Shown here one piece after another: positions 9,110-16,700 of a DNA stretch of 64,000 nt (positions within the stretch are counted from its first letter, which is position 1; each line of letters opens with the position of its first letter). The notes under the pieces were generated by a model. The model did not search any database and was not told where the DNA came from. It saw only the letters and a program-made list of their open reading frames with translations. Source of the stretch: Allobosea robiniae (lineage in GTDB: Bacteria > Pseudomonadota > Alphaproteobacteria > Rhizobiales > Beijerinckiaceae); assembly GCF_900102525.1 (NCBI RefSeq), contig NZ_FNBZ01000003.1, positions 186,001-250,000 of the forward strand. The letters run 5' to 3'. The translations under genes were made by a program, and so were the position numbers.

Positions 9110-9184
9110 CTACTTCATGAAGAACCACAACAGGATGATGATCGGGATCGGAACGCCTACAAGCCACAGGACGATGGAACGCAT
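9110..9184 (-). CDS. Small membrane peptide, 24 aa
   Basis: This is an open frame of 24 codons: Met-Arg-Ser followed by a single long hydrophobic helix (IVLWLVGVPIPIIILLWFF) ending Met-Lys. GGGGGCTGAGAAA precedes the ATG at 9184, and a strong intrinsic terminator follows the stop. I recall similar short PIPIII-type membrane peptides in Hyphomicrobiales, with no known function. It is too short for routine gene callers. The combination of RBS, helix and terminator is the evidence. Confidence 0.6.
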   Translation of the reverse strand: MRSIVLWLVGVPIPIIILLWFFMK

Positions 9185-9259
9185 TTTCTCAGCCCCCGTT
9201 TGGAACGATGATGCTGCGGCAACGCTCTTCCGAGGGGGAAAGTTCCTGCCGGCCTGGCG

Positions 9260-9904
9260 TCAGGCTTCGCCAAAAGCTTCGGCGCTCGGGTGCCATTCTG
9301 GGCGGTAGCCGTGCTGCATGGCGGCGAGCGTGGCAGGCGGGGTGAGCACGGTGACGAGGCCGGTCGGCCGCTCGCGCTGGTCGACATAACCGCTGGGGGA
9401 CCAGAGCAGCGCGGACGCGCCGCGCAATGCCAGGAAACCGGTTCCGTCGCCGGAGCGCAGCATTGCGCCATCAGGCAATAGCTCGGCCGGCAGGCGGTGC
9501 GTGCGCTTCGTCCGGCCGTCGAGGCGATCGGCATCGAGGATGCGGTCGATCTCGGGGAAGAGCGGCGTCTCTGGAAGGCCGAGGCCCTGCACCAGCGCCA
9601 CGCGATAGGCGAGCGCGTCCTGGCGCCGGCATTCCATGCAGGGGCGATGGCCGGCCGCGAGCGCCGTCACCTCGTCGCAGAAGAATAATTCGGTATAGCC
9701 GCGGCCCCAGACCTTGCGCTTGCGCCCCTTGAACGAGAGGACGCAGCAAAGCCACTGCCGTGTCGCCTGGATGCGCGTCGGAACCTCATGCGCGGTCGGG
9801 TCGTGAAAGCGGCCGCCGCGGTTGCCGTAGAAGGTGCCGCGCGCCGGATCGGCGAAGAGCGAGCCATCGGGCCTGACGCGATTGGGAAGGGGCATGATCG
9901 GCAT
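9260..9904 (-). CDS. Conserved hypothetical protein with CC and CxxC motifs
   Basis: The protein is 214 aa with no signal peptide or membrane segment. It has a conserved-looking core: ARGTFYGNRGGRFHD near the N-terminus, then WLCCVLSFKGRKR, then YTELFFCDEVTALAAGHRPC followed at once by MECRR. The paired cysteines and the CMEC motif suggest metal binding or a nucleic-acid-related fold, but I do not recognise a named domain. The start could be ATG 9904 or ATG 9895. It stands alone between the peptide gene and the divergent 10103 operon. Confidence 0.7.
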   Translation of the reverse strand: MPIMPLPNRVRPDGSLFADPARGTFYGNRGGRFHDPTAHEVPTRIQATRQWLCCVLSFKGRKRKVWGRGYTELFFCDEVTALAAGHRPCMECRRQDALAYRVALVQGLGLPETPLFPEIDRILDADRLDGRTKRTHRLPAELLPDGAMLRSGDGTGFLALRGASALLWSPSGYVDQRERPTGLVTVLTPPATLAAMQHGYRPEWHPSAEAFGEA

Positions 9905-10102
9905 CCGTTGAGTGGATCGCGTGCGAGCCTAGCCTGCCGCCGGTCCATTGCTGGCAGGAAGGAACATCTGCATTTTTCAGCGATCTCGGCAGGAACCGCT
10001 TAACGCTACGATCAAGTCGATCCCTGCCCCTAAGGTATTTGAAGTGTTTTCGGCTGCATTCCGGTGGGCGACAAAAGCCATGCGGAGCCGGCAAGCGCCA
10101 CC

Positions 10103-10471
10103 ATGAACGCCTATCTTCCCCTGATCCTGTTCACGGTGCTGACCAACGCCGCCGCGCAACTGATGCTGAAGCGCGGCATGACCGGTGTCGGCTCGCTGAA
10201 CGTTGCCGGGGATGGGCTGGTCGCGACGGTCTTCCGCGTCGTGTTCAATCCGTTCGTCTTCGCGGGCCTGTGCACCTTCGTCGTCAGCATGGCCTCGCAC
10301 CTGATCGTGCTCTCGAAGGTGCAGATCAGCTACGCCTACCCGTTCCTGAGCCTCGCCTATGTCGTGGTCGCGGCCTACGCCTATTTTGTCTTCCACGAAG
10401 ACCTGAGCGCGATGCGTATCGCCGGCATCGGCTTCATCGTGCTGGGCACCATCTTCATTGCACAAAGCTGA
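10103..10471 (+). CDS. Small EamA/SMR-type transporter (ArnE/ArnF-like)
   Basis: The 122-residue protein has four predicted helices, the size of small multidrug resistance and of ArnE/ArnF undecaprenyl-phosphate-aminosugar flippases. Features are the N-terminal helix with TNAAAQLMLKRG (ArnE/F and GtrA-like transporters have a similar polar N-terminus) and the C-terminal GIGFIVLGTIFIA. It is the first gene of a four-gene operon with an epimerase and an aminotransferase, which favours transport of a modified lipid-linked or free sugar over drug export. The start at 10103 is chosen over upstream 10064. Confidence 0.75.
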   Translation: MNAYLPLILFTVLTNAAAQLMLKRGMTGVGSLNVAGDGLVATVFRVVFNPFVFAGLCTFVVSMASHLIVLSKVQISYAYPFLSLAYVVVAAYAYFVFHEDLSAMRIAGIGFIVLGTIFIAQS

Positions 10472-10479
10472 GGGAGATC

Positions 10480-10602
10480 ATGGACCTGATCGTACGCCTG
10501 TTCCTGCGCCTCGGCGCCCTGTTCGAGCCACCGGTGGTGCCGCAGCCGATCCCGGTACCGGTGCGCAATCGCCCGCGCCTGCCTGTCGACCACCGAGGCT
10601 GA
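10480..10602 (+). CDS. Small operon peptide, 40 aa, proline-rich
   Basis: This is a 40-codon frame with a good GGGAG ribosome site. It begins 8 bases after the transporter stop and ends 4 bases before the next start, so it is packed like a real gene. The sequence has an amphipathic/hydrophobic N-terminus (MDLIVRLFLRLGALFEPP) and a proline/valine-rich tail (PQPIPVPVRNRPRLP). No family is recognised. It could be a small membrane-associated partner of the transporter, or a coupling leader for the epimerase gene. Confidence 0.55.
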   Translation: MDLIVRLFLRLGALFEPPVVPQPIPVPVRNRPRLPVDHRG

Positions 10603-10606
10603 GCCG

Positions 10607-11611
10607 ATGAAGCACATCATCATCGGCGGCGACGGCTTCGTCGGCTCGCATCTGGCGGCCGATCTCTCCGCCATGGGCGAGGAGGTTCTGGTCGCCGACA
10701 TCCACCAGAGCGGCCATGCGCATTACGCCAAGGTGCCGTTCCTGAAGATCGACGTCACCAAGGCCGAGAGCGTGGACGCAATCCCGCTGGCGCCGGATGA
10801 CCTCGTCTACAACCTCTCGGCCAAGATGCTTTCGCCGATCGTGACGCGGGCGGAGCGGCACGACTTCTTCTGGCCGGTGAATTATCACGGCACGCAGAAC
10901 ATCCTCTCGTGGATGGAGAAGAATGGCGCCAACCGGCTGGTCCATTTCACCACCGACATGATCTACGGCCATTCGGTGAGCGTGCCGCAGGACGAGACCC
11001 ATCCCGCGCATCCGCTCGGCGAATACGGCGAGAGCAAGCTCGCGACCGAGCGGCTTGCCGACGAATACCGCGCCAAGGGCTTCCGTATCCCGATCTTCCG
11101 GCCGCGCCTGATCATCGGGCCGGGCCGGCTCGGCATCCTGGTCAAGCTGTTCAAGCTGATCGACATGAACCTGCCGGTGCCGATGATCGGCTCAGGGCGT
11201 AACCCCTACCAGTTCATCTCGGTCTTCGACTGTGCCAGTGCCTGCATCGCGGCCTGGAAGGCGGGCTTCCCGAACGAGGCCTATAATCTCGGCTCCGACG
11301 ATCCGCCGCCGGTGCGCAAGCTGCTCGGCGACCTGATCAAGCATGCCGGCTCGAAATCGATCCTGCTGCCGACGCCGGCCTCGCTGGTGAAGCTGACGCT
11401 CGACACGCTCGACGCGATCAACCTGCCGATCATGGACCCCGAGCAGTACAAGATCGCTGACGAGATCTGCATCCTCGATACGTCGAAGGCCAAGCGCGAG
11501 CTTGGCTGGACGCCGCAGCACCGCGACGAGGACATGCTGCTCGCCGCCTATACCGAATACCGCAAGGCCAAGGATGGCCCGAAACAGGCCGAGAGGAGCC
11601 TCGCCGCATGA
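10607..11611 (+). CDS. NAD-dependent epimerase/dehydratase (extended SDR)
   Basis: The protein is 334 residues. It has an N-terminal Rossmann GGDGFVGSHLA, a catalytic Thr in HFTTDMIYG, the YGESK pair for the Tyr-x-x-x-Lys catalytic motif, and RPRLIIGPGR typical of NDP-sugar-modifying SDRs. It likely acts on a nucleotide-linked or lipid-linked sugar. Its start lies 4 bases after the small peptide and its stop overlaps the aminotransferase start (ATGA), so the operon is tightly coupled. Epimerase plus aminotransferase suggests making an amino sugar or an aminated polyol. Confidence 0.88.
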   Translation: MKHIIIGGDGFVGSHLAADLSAMGEEVLVADIHQSGHAHYAKVPFLKIDVTKAESVDAIPLAPDDLVYNLSAKMLSPIVTRAERHDFFWPVNYHGTQNILSWMEKNGANRLVHFTTDMIYGHSVSVPQDETHPAHPLGEYGESKLATERLADEYRAKGFRIPIFRPRLIIGPGRLGILVKLFKLIDMNLPVPMIGSGRNPYQFISVFDCASACIAAWKAGFPNEAYNLGSDDPPPVRKLLGDLIKHAGSKSILLPTPASLVKLTLDTLDAINLPIMDPEQYKIADEICILDTSKAKRELGWTPQHRDEDMLLAAYTEYRKAKDGPKQAERSLAA

Positions 11612-13056
11612 GCATGCCCGCTTTCAAGAACGAGGACATAGCCGTGACGAACGCCCGGCCGCAGCTCATCAGCGTGGAGGCCGCCAAGCAGCTCGACGCC
11701 GCGCAGGTGAAGGAGCTCTTCGCAGCCCATATCAATCCCGGCCAGCTTCACTTCCTGAAGCTGCTCGGCTTCGACAAGATCCTCGTCGATCGTGCCGAGG
11801 GCATGCATTACATCACCAAGGACGGCCGCAAGATCCTCGATTTCTTCGGCGGCTTCTGCTCGGTCGCCTTCGGCCACAACCATCCGCGCATCGTCGCGGC
11901 CCGGCAGAAATTCCAGGACGAGAACCGCCATGAGATCTGCATGGCCTTCATGTCCCAATATGCTTCCGCGCTGGCGAAGAACCTCGCCACCATCGCGCCG
12001 GGTGATCTCGACATGGTCTTCCTCGGCTCGACCGGCTCGGAGGCGATGGAGGCGGCGCTGAAGGTCGCCGAGCAGGCGCAGGGGCCGGAGAAGTCCAAGA
12101 TCCTGCACGCCGCGAACTCGTTCCACGGCAAGACCAAGGGCGTGCTCTCGGTCACGGATTCGACGCTCTACCAGTCGCAGTTCAAGCTGGTCGAGAACCG
12201 GGTCAAGGTGCCCTTCGGCGACATCGCCGCCGTCCGGCAGGCGCTGGAGAGCGACCCGTCGATCGGCATCGTCGTGATGGAGACGATCCAGGGCGGCGGC
12301 GGCATCGTCGAGGCGCCGGAGGGCTTCTGGCGCGAATTGCGCGCGCTCTGCGACAAGCATGGCGTGCTCTGGGTCGCCGACGAGGTGCAGTGCGGTCTCG
12401 GCCGCACCGGCCAGTTCTTCGCCTTCGAGCGTGACGGCGTGGTGCCGGACGTGACTGCGCTCGCCAAGGCGCTGGGCGGCTCCAAGGCGGCGATGGGCGC
12501 GATGATCGCGCGTCGCGAGATCTACATGAAGGCCTATGGCAAGCCGAAGAGCGCGCTGATCCATGCGCAGGCGACCTTCGGGGGCATGGGCGAGGCCTGC
12601 GTCTCGTCGATCGAGGCCCTCAACGTCCTCTATGACGAGGACCTGATGGGCAATGCCCAGCGCCAGGGCGACTACCTGATCGAGAAGCTGAACGGCCTGC
12701 GCGCCAAATATCCGAGCCTGCTCAAGGAAATCCGCGGTCGCGGCCTGATGATCGGCGTCGAGTTCCAGGACATCAGCGAGACCATGCCCTTCGGGCTGAA
12801 GCACATGGTGGCGCTGCTCGACGACAAGCTGAAGGGCTCGCTCTGCGGCTTCGTCGGGGCGCTGCTCCTGAAGGAGCACGACGTGCTCGTCGCCTTCACC
12901 GAATACAACCGCAACGTCATCCGGCTGGAGCCGCCCTTGATCGTCACGCGCGAGCAATGCGACGAGTTCCTCGCGGCCTTCGAGGCTGTCCTGTCGGGCG
13001 GCGTCACCGGCATCGTCACCGGCTACCTGCGCAAGGTCGCGGTCGGCAAGGGCTGA
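11608..13056 (+). CDS. Class III (acetylornithine-type) PLP aminotransferase
   Basis: This is a 482-residue PLP enzyme of the class III/ornithine-aminotransferase fold. The phosphate-binding GSTGSEAMEAALK, the Asp of WVADEVQCGLGRTG and the Schiff-base Lys287 in LAKALGGS are visible. It is often annotated as aspartate aminotransferase family. HpnO, the hopanoid aminotransferase, belongs to the same fold and is an alternative, but no hopanoid gene is in this window. It overlaps the epimerase gene by 4 bases and is followed by a strong terminator, closing the operon. Confidence 0.88.
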   Translation: MSMPAFKNEDIAVTNARPQLISVEAAKQLDAAQVKELFAAHINPGQLHFLKLLGFDKILVDRAEGMHYITKDGRKILDFFGGFCSVAFGHNHPRIVAARQKFQDENRHEICMAFMSQYASALAKNLATIAPGDLDMVFLGSTGSEAMEAALKVAEQAQGPEKSKILHAANSFHGKTKGVLSVTDSTLYQSQFKLVENRVKVPFGDIAAVRQALESDPSIGIVVMETIQGGGGIVEAPEGFWRELRALCDKHGVLWVADEVQCGLGRTGQFFAFERDGVVPDVTALAKALGGSKAAMGAMIARREIYMKAYGKPKSALIHAQATFGGMGEACVSSIEALNVLYDEDLMGNAQRQGDYLIEKLNGLRAKYPSLLKEIRGRGLMIGVEFQDISETMPFGLKHMVALLDDKLKGSLCGFVGALLLKEHDVLVAFTEYNRNVIRLEPPLIVTREQCDEFLAAFEAVLSGGVTGIVTGYLRKVAVGKG

Positions 13057-13074
13057 CCGGTTCGATCAGCAACA

Positions 13075-13105
13075 ACAAAAAGAGGCCGGCGTAAGCCGGC
13101 CTTTT
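13075..13105. terminator. Strong intrinsic terminator after the aminotransferase gene
   Basis: An 8-bp stem (AGGCCGGC / GCCGGCCT) with a GTAA loop is flanked by A-runs on the left and TTT on the right. It works in both directions between the operon end at 13056 and the convergent small gene ending at 13144. Confidence 0.85.
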
Positions 13106-13143
13106 GAGTCAGGGGTCTCGAAACAGGGGTCTTCCAGGAAAGC

Positions 13144-13443
13144 TCAGTAGTAGCCGCAGACCCGGCGGTAGCCGATGACGTTGCCCCAGCGGTCGAAGCG
13201 CTCGACCAGGTCGCAGGAGCGGGCGGGAGCGGCGTAGTAGCCGTAGCCATAGGAAGGGCGAGTGGCGCCGGCGATGATGGCCCCCGCAGCGAGCGCGCCG
13301 ACCACACCAGCTCCGACACCCCAGCCCCGGTGGCCGTAGCCATAGCCCCAGCGCGGGCGGGCTTCGGCGCCGGACGCGATCATGGTGGTGGCCAGGGTCA
13401 GGGCCGCGAGGGTCGCGGTCACGGTCTTGCGGAACGTCGTCAT
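13144..13443 (-). CDS. Secreted Gly/Tyr-rich small protein
   Basis: The protein is 99 residues with a clear Sec signal peptide (KTVTATLAALTLATTMIASGAEA). A WGYGYGHRGWG stretch, a glycine/alanine-rich zipper-like segment (GAGVVGALAAGAIIAG), and a tail with two cysteines (SCDLVERFDRWGN and RRVCGYY) follow. Proteins of this make-up are common in Hyphomicrobiales and presumably sit in the periplasm or outer membrane. The function is unknown. It is a single gene convergent with the 10103 operon. Confidence 0.75.
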   Translation of the reverse strand: MTTFRKTVTATLAALTLATTMIASGAEARPRWGYGYGHRGWGVGAGVVGALAAGAIIAGATRPSYGYGYYAAPARSCDLVERFDRWGNVIGYRRVCGYY

Positions 13444-13576
13444 GCTCGTCTCCCGATTGCTGCGAGGGCGAAGGTCTCGCTCTCCATGCTCATTGGTCGC
13501 AGGCGGCGGCGGGCAGGTTCAAAGGCGATGAGAAGTTTTTTCGGGGGCGTTTCAGGCCGCCCGCCAGCCGGTGCGA

Positions 13577-14203
13577 TCAGCTCGCTGCCCGCCCGTAGAA
13601 GCGCAGCAGCTCGAGCCCTTCCGGGCTGGTCCAGTCCGCTTCGCCAACGAGGTAGCCGACGCTGCGTGCCTCGCGATCGAGCAGATAGGTCATCGGCATG
13701 CCATAGAGCGGGAAGGGGGTCGGCTTTGCCGATTTCGGACCGGAGGCCACTATTCCCTCGGCATCGATGAAGGTCGTGAGGTCGGCGAGGCCGAGCCGGT
13801 CGAGATAGGTCCTCACGGTCGCGGCCGACTTGTCGAGCGAGACGGGTAGGACGACGAAGGGTTCGCGGGCGGCTCTCGCCTGGAGCCGGCGCAGGATCGG
13901 CAATTCGCGCCGGCAAGGCGGGCACCAGCTCGCCCAGAAATTGAGGAGGACAGCCTTGCCGCGATAGGTGGAAAGCGGCCGGGTCTTGCCGGAGAGATCG
14001 ATGAGAACGAGGGAACCTGCCTCTTCCGGCGGATCGATCTGCACGAATTGCGAGCTCGGCCCGGCAAAGCGCGGAGGCTGCCGAGCCGCGGCCGATGTCG
14101 CGGCAAAGGGGGAGAGCAGGGTGAGGGCGAGAGCTTCGCGGCGCGTCGGCGAATGGGCGGTGTTCCGGCACGGTGCCGGCTGATCGTTCACGGGCGTAGT
14201 CAT
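13577..14203 (-). CDS. TlpA-like periplasmic thioredoxin-fold protein
   Basis: The 208-residue protein has an N-terminal export signal (TRREALALTLLSPFAATSAAA; the RR suggests a possible Tat route). A thioredoxin/AhpC-TSA domain follows with the active-site WCPPC (Cys94, Cys97) and the cis-Pro region YGMPMTYLLD. TlpA proteins reduce periplasmic disulfides, for example during cytochrome c or oxidase maturation. It lies on the same strand as the DprE1/UbiA-like pair upstream, with about 80 bases between. Confidence 0.88.
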   Translation of the reverse strand: MTTPVNDQPAPCRNTAHSPTRREALALTLLSPFAATSAAARQPPRFAGPSSQFVQIDPPEEAGSLVLIDLSGKTRPLSTYRGKAVLLNFWASWCPPCRRELPILRRLQARAAREPFVVLPVSLDKSAATVRTYLDRLGLADLTTFIDAEGIVASGPKSAKPTPFPLYGMPMTYLLDREARSVGYLVGEADWTSPEGLELLRFYGRAAS

Positions 14204-14283
14204 ACGCCGCAGCTAGCAGCCGGCCGCCTGTCGGGGAACCGTCGCTGTGCTGACCTCACCGGGCTGTGATGTCGCAGTCCGCT

Positions 14284-15594
14284 CTACTGCGTCGTGACCC
14301 GCCGCCAGAAATCGGAGGAGAAGCCGGGGTCGATATGCGCAGCGAAGTCGCGCCAGCGGGGGAAGGATGCCGCGAAGGTCGCGGGCGACATGCGGGCGTC
14401 CTTGTAGGGGTTGACCCGGCCGCCGGCGACGATCGCGAGGCCGTCGAGCCGAGACAGCAGCTGCTCGGTCCGCTCGCCGCGATTGGGGAAATCCAGCGTC
14501 AGCGTGGCGCCTGGCATGGGGAAGGACATCAGGCCGGGCGAAGGCTTGTCGCCGAAGAGCTTCAGCACCGTCAGGAAGGAAGCTTCGCCCGCGGCGAGCG
14601 TCTGTCGCAGCATCTCGGCGACAGTGTCGGGGGCCTTGTCGAGCGGGACGGCGCATTGGAATTGCCGCAGGCCCTTCGGACCATAGGCGCGGTTCCAGTC
14701 GCGGACGCGGTCGAGCGGGTAGAAGAACGGGCGATAGGGCACCCGGCGGGTGAGGCCGTCACGTGGCTGGCTGTTGCGGTAGAGCCAGTTGAACCCGCTC
14801 AGCGTCATGCGGTTGATCAGCGGGAAAGGCGGCTTCAGCGGAAACGACAGGGAGCGCGCCGGACGCGGCGCCGGGATGCCGGAAGCGGGGGCATGGTTGG
14901 CCCGGAAGAAGACGCCGCGGCCGAGATCGCGTCCGCCGGCGAGCGAGTCGATCCAGGCGACGGTGTAATCATGCGTGGCATCGGATGCGGCGGCGATCTC
15001 GAAGAAGCGATCGAGATTGCCGAAGGGCAGGACCTCCTGCGCCATCTCGGCCGATGCTATCGGCATGAGCCGGAGCGTCACCTGCGTCACCAGGCCGGTG
15101 AGGCCGAAGCCGCCGATGGTTGCTGTGAAGAGATCACTGTTGAGGTCGGGCGCGCAGATCAGGCGCTGCCCGTCCGAGCGCACCAGCTCGAAGGCCCGGA
15201 CATGGCTGCCGAAGGTGCCGGCGCTGTGATGGTTCTTGCCGTGGACGTCGTTGGCGAGCGCGCCGCCAATGGTGACGAAGGCGGTGCCGGGCGTGACCGG
15301 CGGAAACCAGCCGGCCGGCACAGTGATCTCGAGCAGGCGGTCGAGCATGAGGCCGGCGCCACAGGTGATGAGGCCGGTCTCGCGGTCGAAGGCGAGAATC
15401 TCGTCGAGATCGCGCGCATCGATCAGCGTGCCGCCGTCGTTCAGGCAGGAATCGCCATAGGAGCGTCCGTTGCCATAGGCGAGGGCGGGGCGGTGGCGGG
15501 CGGGGGCGTCGAGCCAGTCGCGCGCGTCGACGATCCGGCTTTCGCGGGCTGCGAGCCCGCCCCAGGAGCGATAGTCCGAGAGCGGGGCGCTCAC
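14284..15594 (-). CDS. DprE1-like FAD-linked oxidase
   Basis: The 436-residue protein is of the FAD-linked (PCMH-type) oxidase family. The FAD-binding GNGRSYGDS, the GGALANDVHGKNHH segment, and a C-terminal half with LKLFGDKPSPGLMSFPMPG and GGRVNPYKDARMS match the layout of mycobacterial DprE1, the oxidase of decaprenylphosphoryl-ribose. The DprE1 lysine of the YxAKD motif is kept (YKDAR). The position of its benzothiazinone-target cysteine (xCVDFP) is Thr here (TLDFP). The GTG start at 15594 overlaps the stop of the UbiA gene (GTGA), so the two enzymes are coupled. Substrate assignment is by analogy. Confidence 0.75.
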   Translation of the reverse strand: MSAPLSDYRSWGGLAARESRIVDARDWLDAPARHRPALAYGNGRSYGDSCLNDGGTLIDARDLDEILAFDRETGLITCGAGLMLDRLLEITVPAGWFPPVTPGTAFVTIGGALANDVHGKNHHSAGTFGSHVRAFELVRSDGQRLICAPDLNSDLFTATIGGFGLTGLVTQVTLRLMPIASAEMAQEVLPFGNLDRFFEIAAASDATHDYTVAWIDSLAGGRDLGRGVFFRANHAPASGIPAPRPARSLSFPLKPPFPLINRMTLSGFNWLYRNSQPRDGLTRRVPYRPFFYPLDRVRDWNRAYGPKGLRQFQCAVPLDKAPDTVAEMLRQTLAAGEASFLTVLKLFGDKPSPGLMSFPMPGATLTLDFPNRGERTEQLLSRLDGLAIVAGGRVNPYKDARMSPATFAASFPRWRDFAAHIDPGFSSDFWRRVTTQ

Positions 15595-16481
15595 GGCAGG
15601 AAGGTCGCGGCGACCATGATCAGGGCCACCACGAGCCCCATGAGCTGGCTGCGCCAGTCGCGGATCATGAAGACCAGCGGATCGTCCGGCATCTGGCCGC
15701 GACGGGCCAGGAACCAGATCCGCGCCATCTGGTAGAGGATGATCGGGCAGATCAGCCAGATCAGCTTGGGCTGGCTGTAGAGCTGCTTGACGTTGGCGCT
15801 GTCGACATAGAGCGCCATGATCAGGGCGCAGGTGCAGCCCGAGGCCATGCCGAGCTGCGACAGCGCCTCGATATCCTCGGCGTGATAGCCACGCCCCGCC
15901 TTCTTCAGCCCGGACTGATCCTGGGTGAGGCGCAATTCGGCATAGCGCTTCACCAGCGCCAGGCTGAGAAACAGGAACATCGCGAAGGCCAGCAGCCAGG
16001 AGGATATCGGGATGGCGGCGGCGGCATTGCCGGCGAGGATGCGCAGCGTGTGCATGGCGGCGAGCCCGAGGACATCGACAAGGAGCTTGCGCTTGAGGAA
16101 GAGCAGGTAGGCGAGCGCCAGGAACAGATAGGTCAGCAGCGCGAGGAGGAAGTTCTTCGGCTGCGGCACCAGCAGAGCCGTCGAAAAGGCAGCCGCGAGC
16201 AGCACCGGCACGGCGGCATAGGCCTGCACCGCCGTGATCTCGCCCGCCGCGAGCGGGCGCTTGCACTTGGTGGGATGGCGCCGGTCCGCCTCGACATCCT
16301 TGATGTCGTTGAGGAGATAGACCGCGGAGGCGATCAGGCTGAAGGCGACGAAGGCGATCAGGCCGAGCCAGAGCGCGTGCGGATCGAACGCGTCGTGGTT
16401 GAGCAGGATCGGGACGAAGACCAGGCCGTTCTTGAGCCAGTGATGCGGCCGCATCGCCCTGATCATCGCGGTCACAGACAT
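15591..16481 (-). CDS. UbiA-family decaprenyl-phosphate phosphoribosyltransferase-like protein
   Basis: The 296-residue polytopic membrane protein has about nine helices. The UbiA metal-binding motif is seen at residues 58-76 in the form NDIKDVEADRRHPTKCKRP, which is the DPPR-synthase version (NDxxDxxxDRxHPxKxxRP) rather than that of quinone prenyltransferases. Mycobacterial Rv3806c makes decaprenylphosphoryl-5-phosphoribose from PRPP. With the coupled DprE1-like gene, this suggests a lipid-linked ribose/arabinose donor. The start at ATG 16481 is chosen; an upstream in-frame start at 16523 is less family-like. Confidence 0.82.
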   Translation of the reverse strand: MSVTAMIRAMRPHHWLKNGLVFVPILLNHDAFDPHALWLGLIAFVAFSLIASAVYLLNDIKDVEADRRHPTKCKRPLAAGEITAVQAYAAVPVLLAAAFSTALLVPQPKNFLLALLTYLFLALAYLLFLKRKLLVDVLGLAAMHTLRILAGNAAAAIPISSWLLAFAMFLFLSLALVKRYAELRLTQDQSGLKKAGRGYHAEDIEALSQLGMASGCTCALIMALYVDSANVKQLYSQPKLIWLICPIILYQMARIWFLARRGQMPDDPLVFMIRDWRSQLMGLVVALIMVAATFLP

Positions 16482-16665
16482 GGTTCGGCCCGTCTCCCCC
16501 AAGACATGGGTCGGCCTCCGCATCGCGGAACCCGACTGCCGGCTCAGCCGGCGCGGGCGTTATCGGCGGGAAACTCCTAAGCGCAGGTGCACATGGCGTC
16601 GAAACGGGCAGTGATTTCAACGCCATGCTTAACATCGGGCTTCCGCGGTCCGCGAAAGCCGGAGA

Positions 16666-16694
16666 CGGCCGGCGCCGTGCTCGGGCGCCGGCCG
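16666..16694 (-). terminator. Strong GC-rich hairpin after the DUF533 gene
   Basis: An 11-bp perfect inverted repeat (CGGCCGGCGCC / GGCGCCGGCCG) with a 7-base loop lies 7 bases past the stop of the minus-strand DUF533 gene. There is no good T-tract, so termination would be weak or Rho-assisted. The remaining bases from 16482 to 16665 hold no supported gene. Confidence 0.55.
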
Positions 16695-16700
16695 AAGCGG

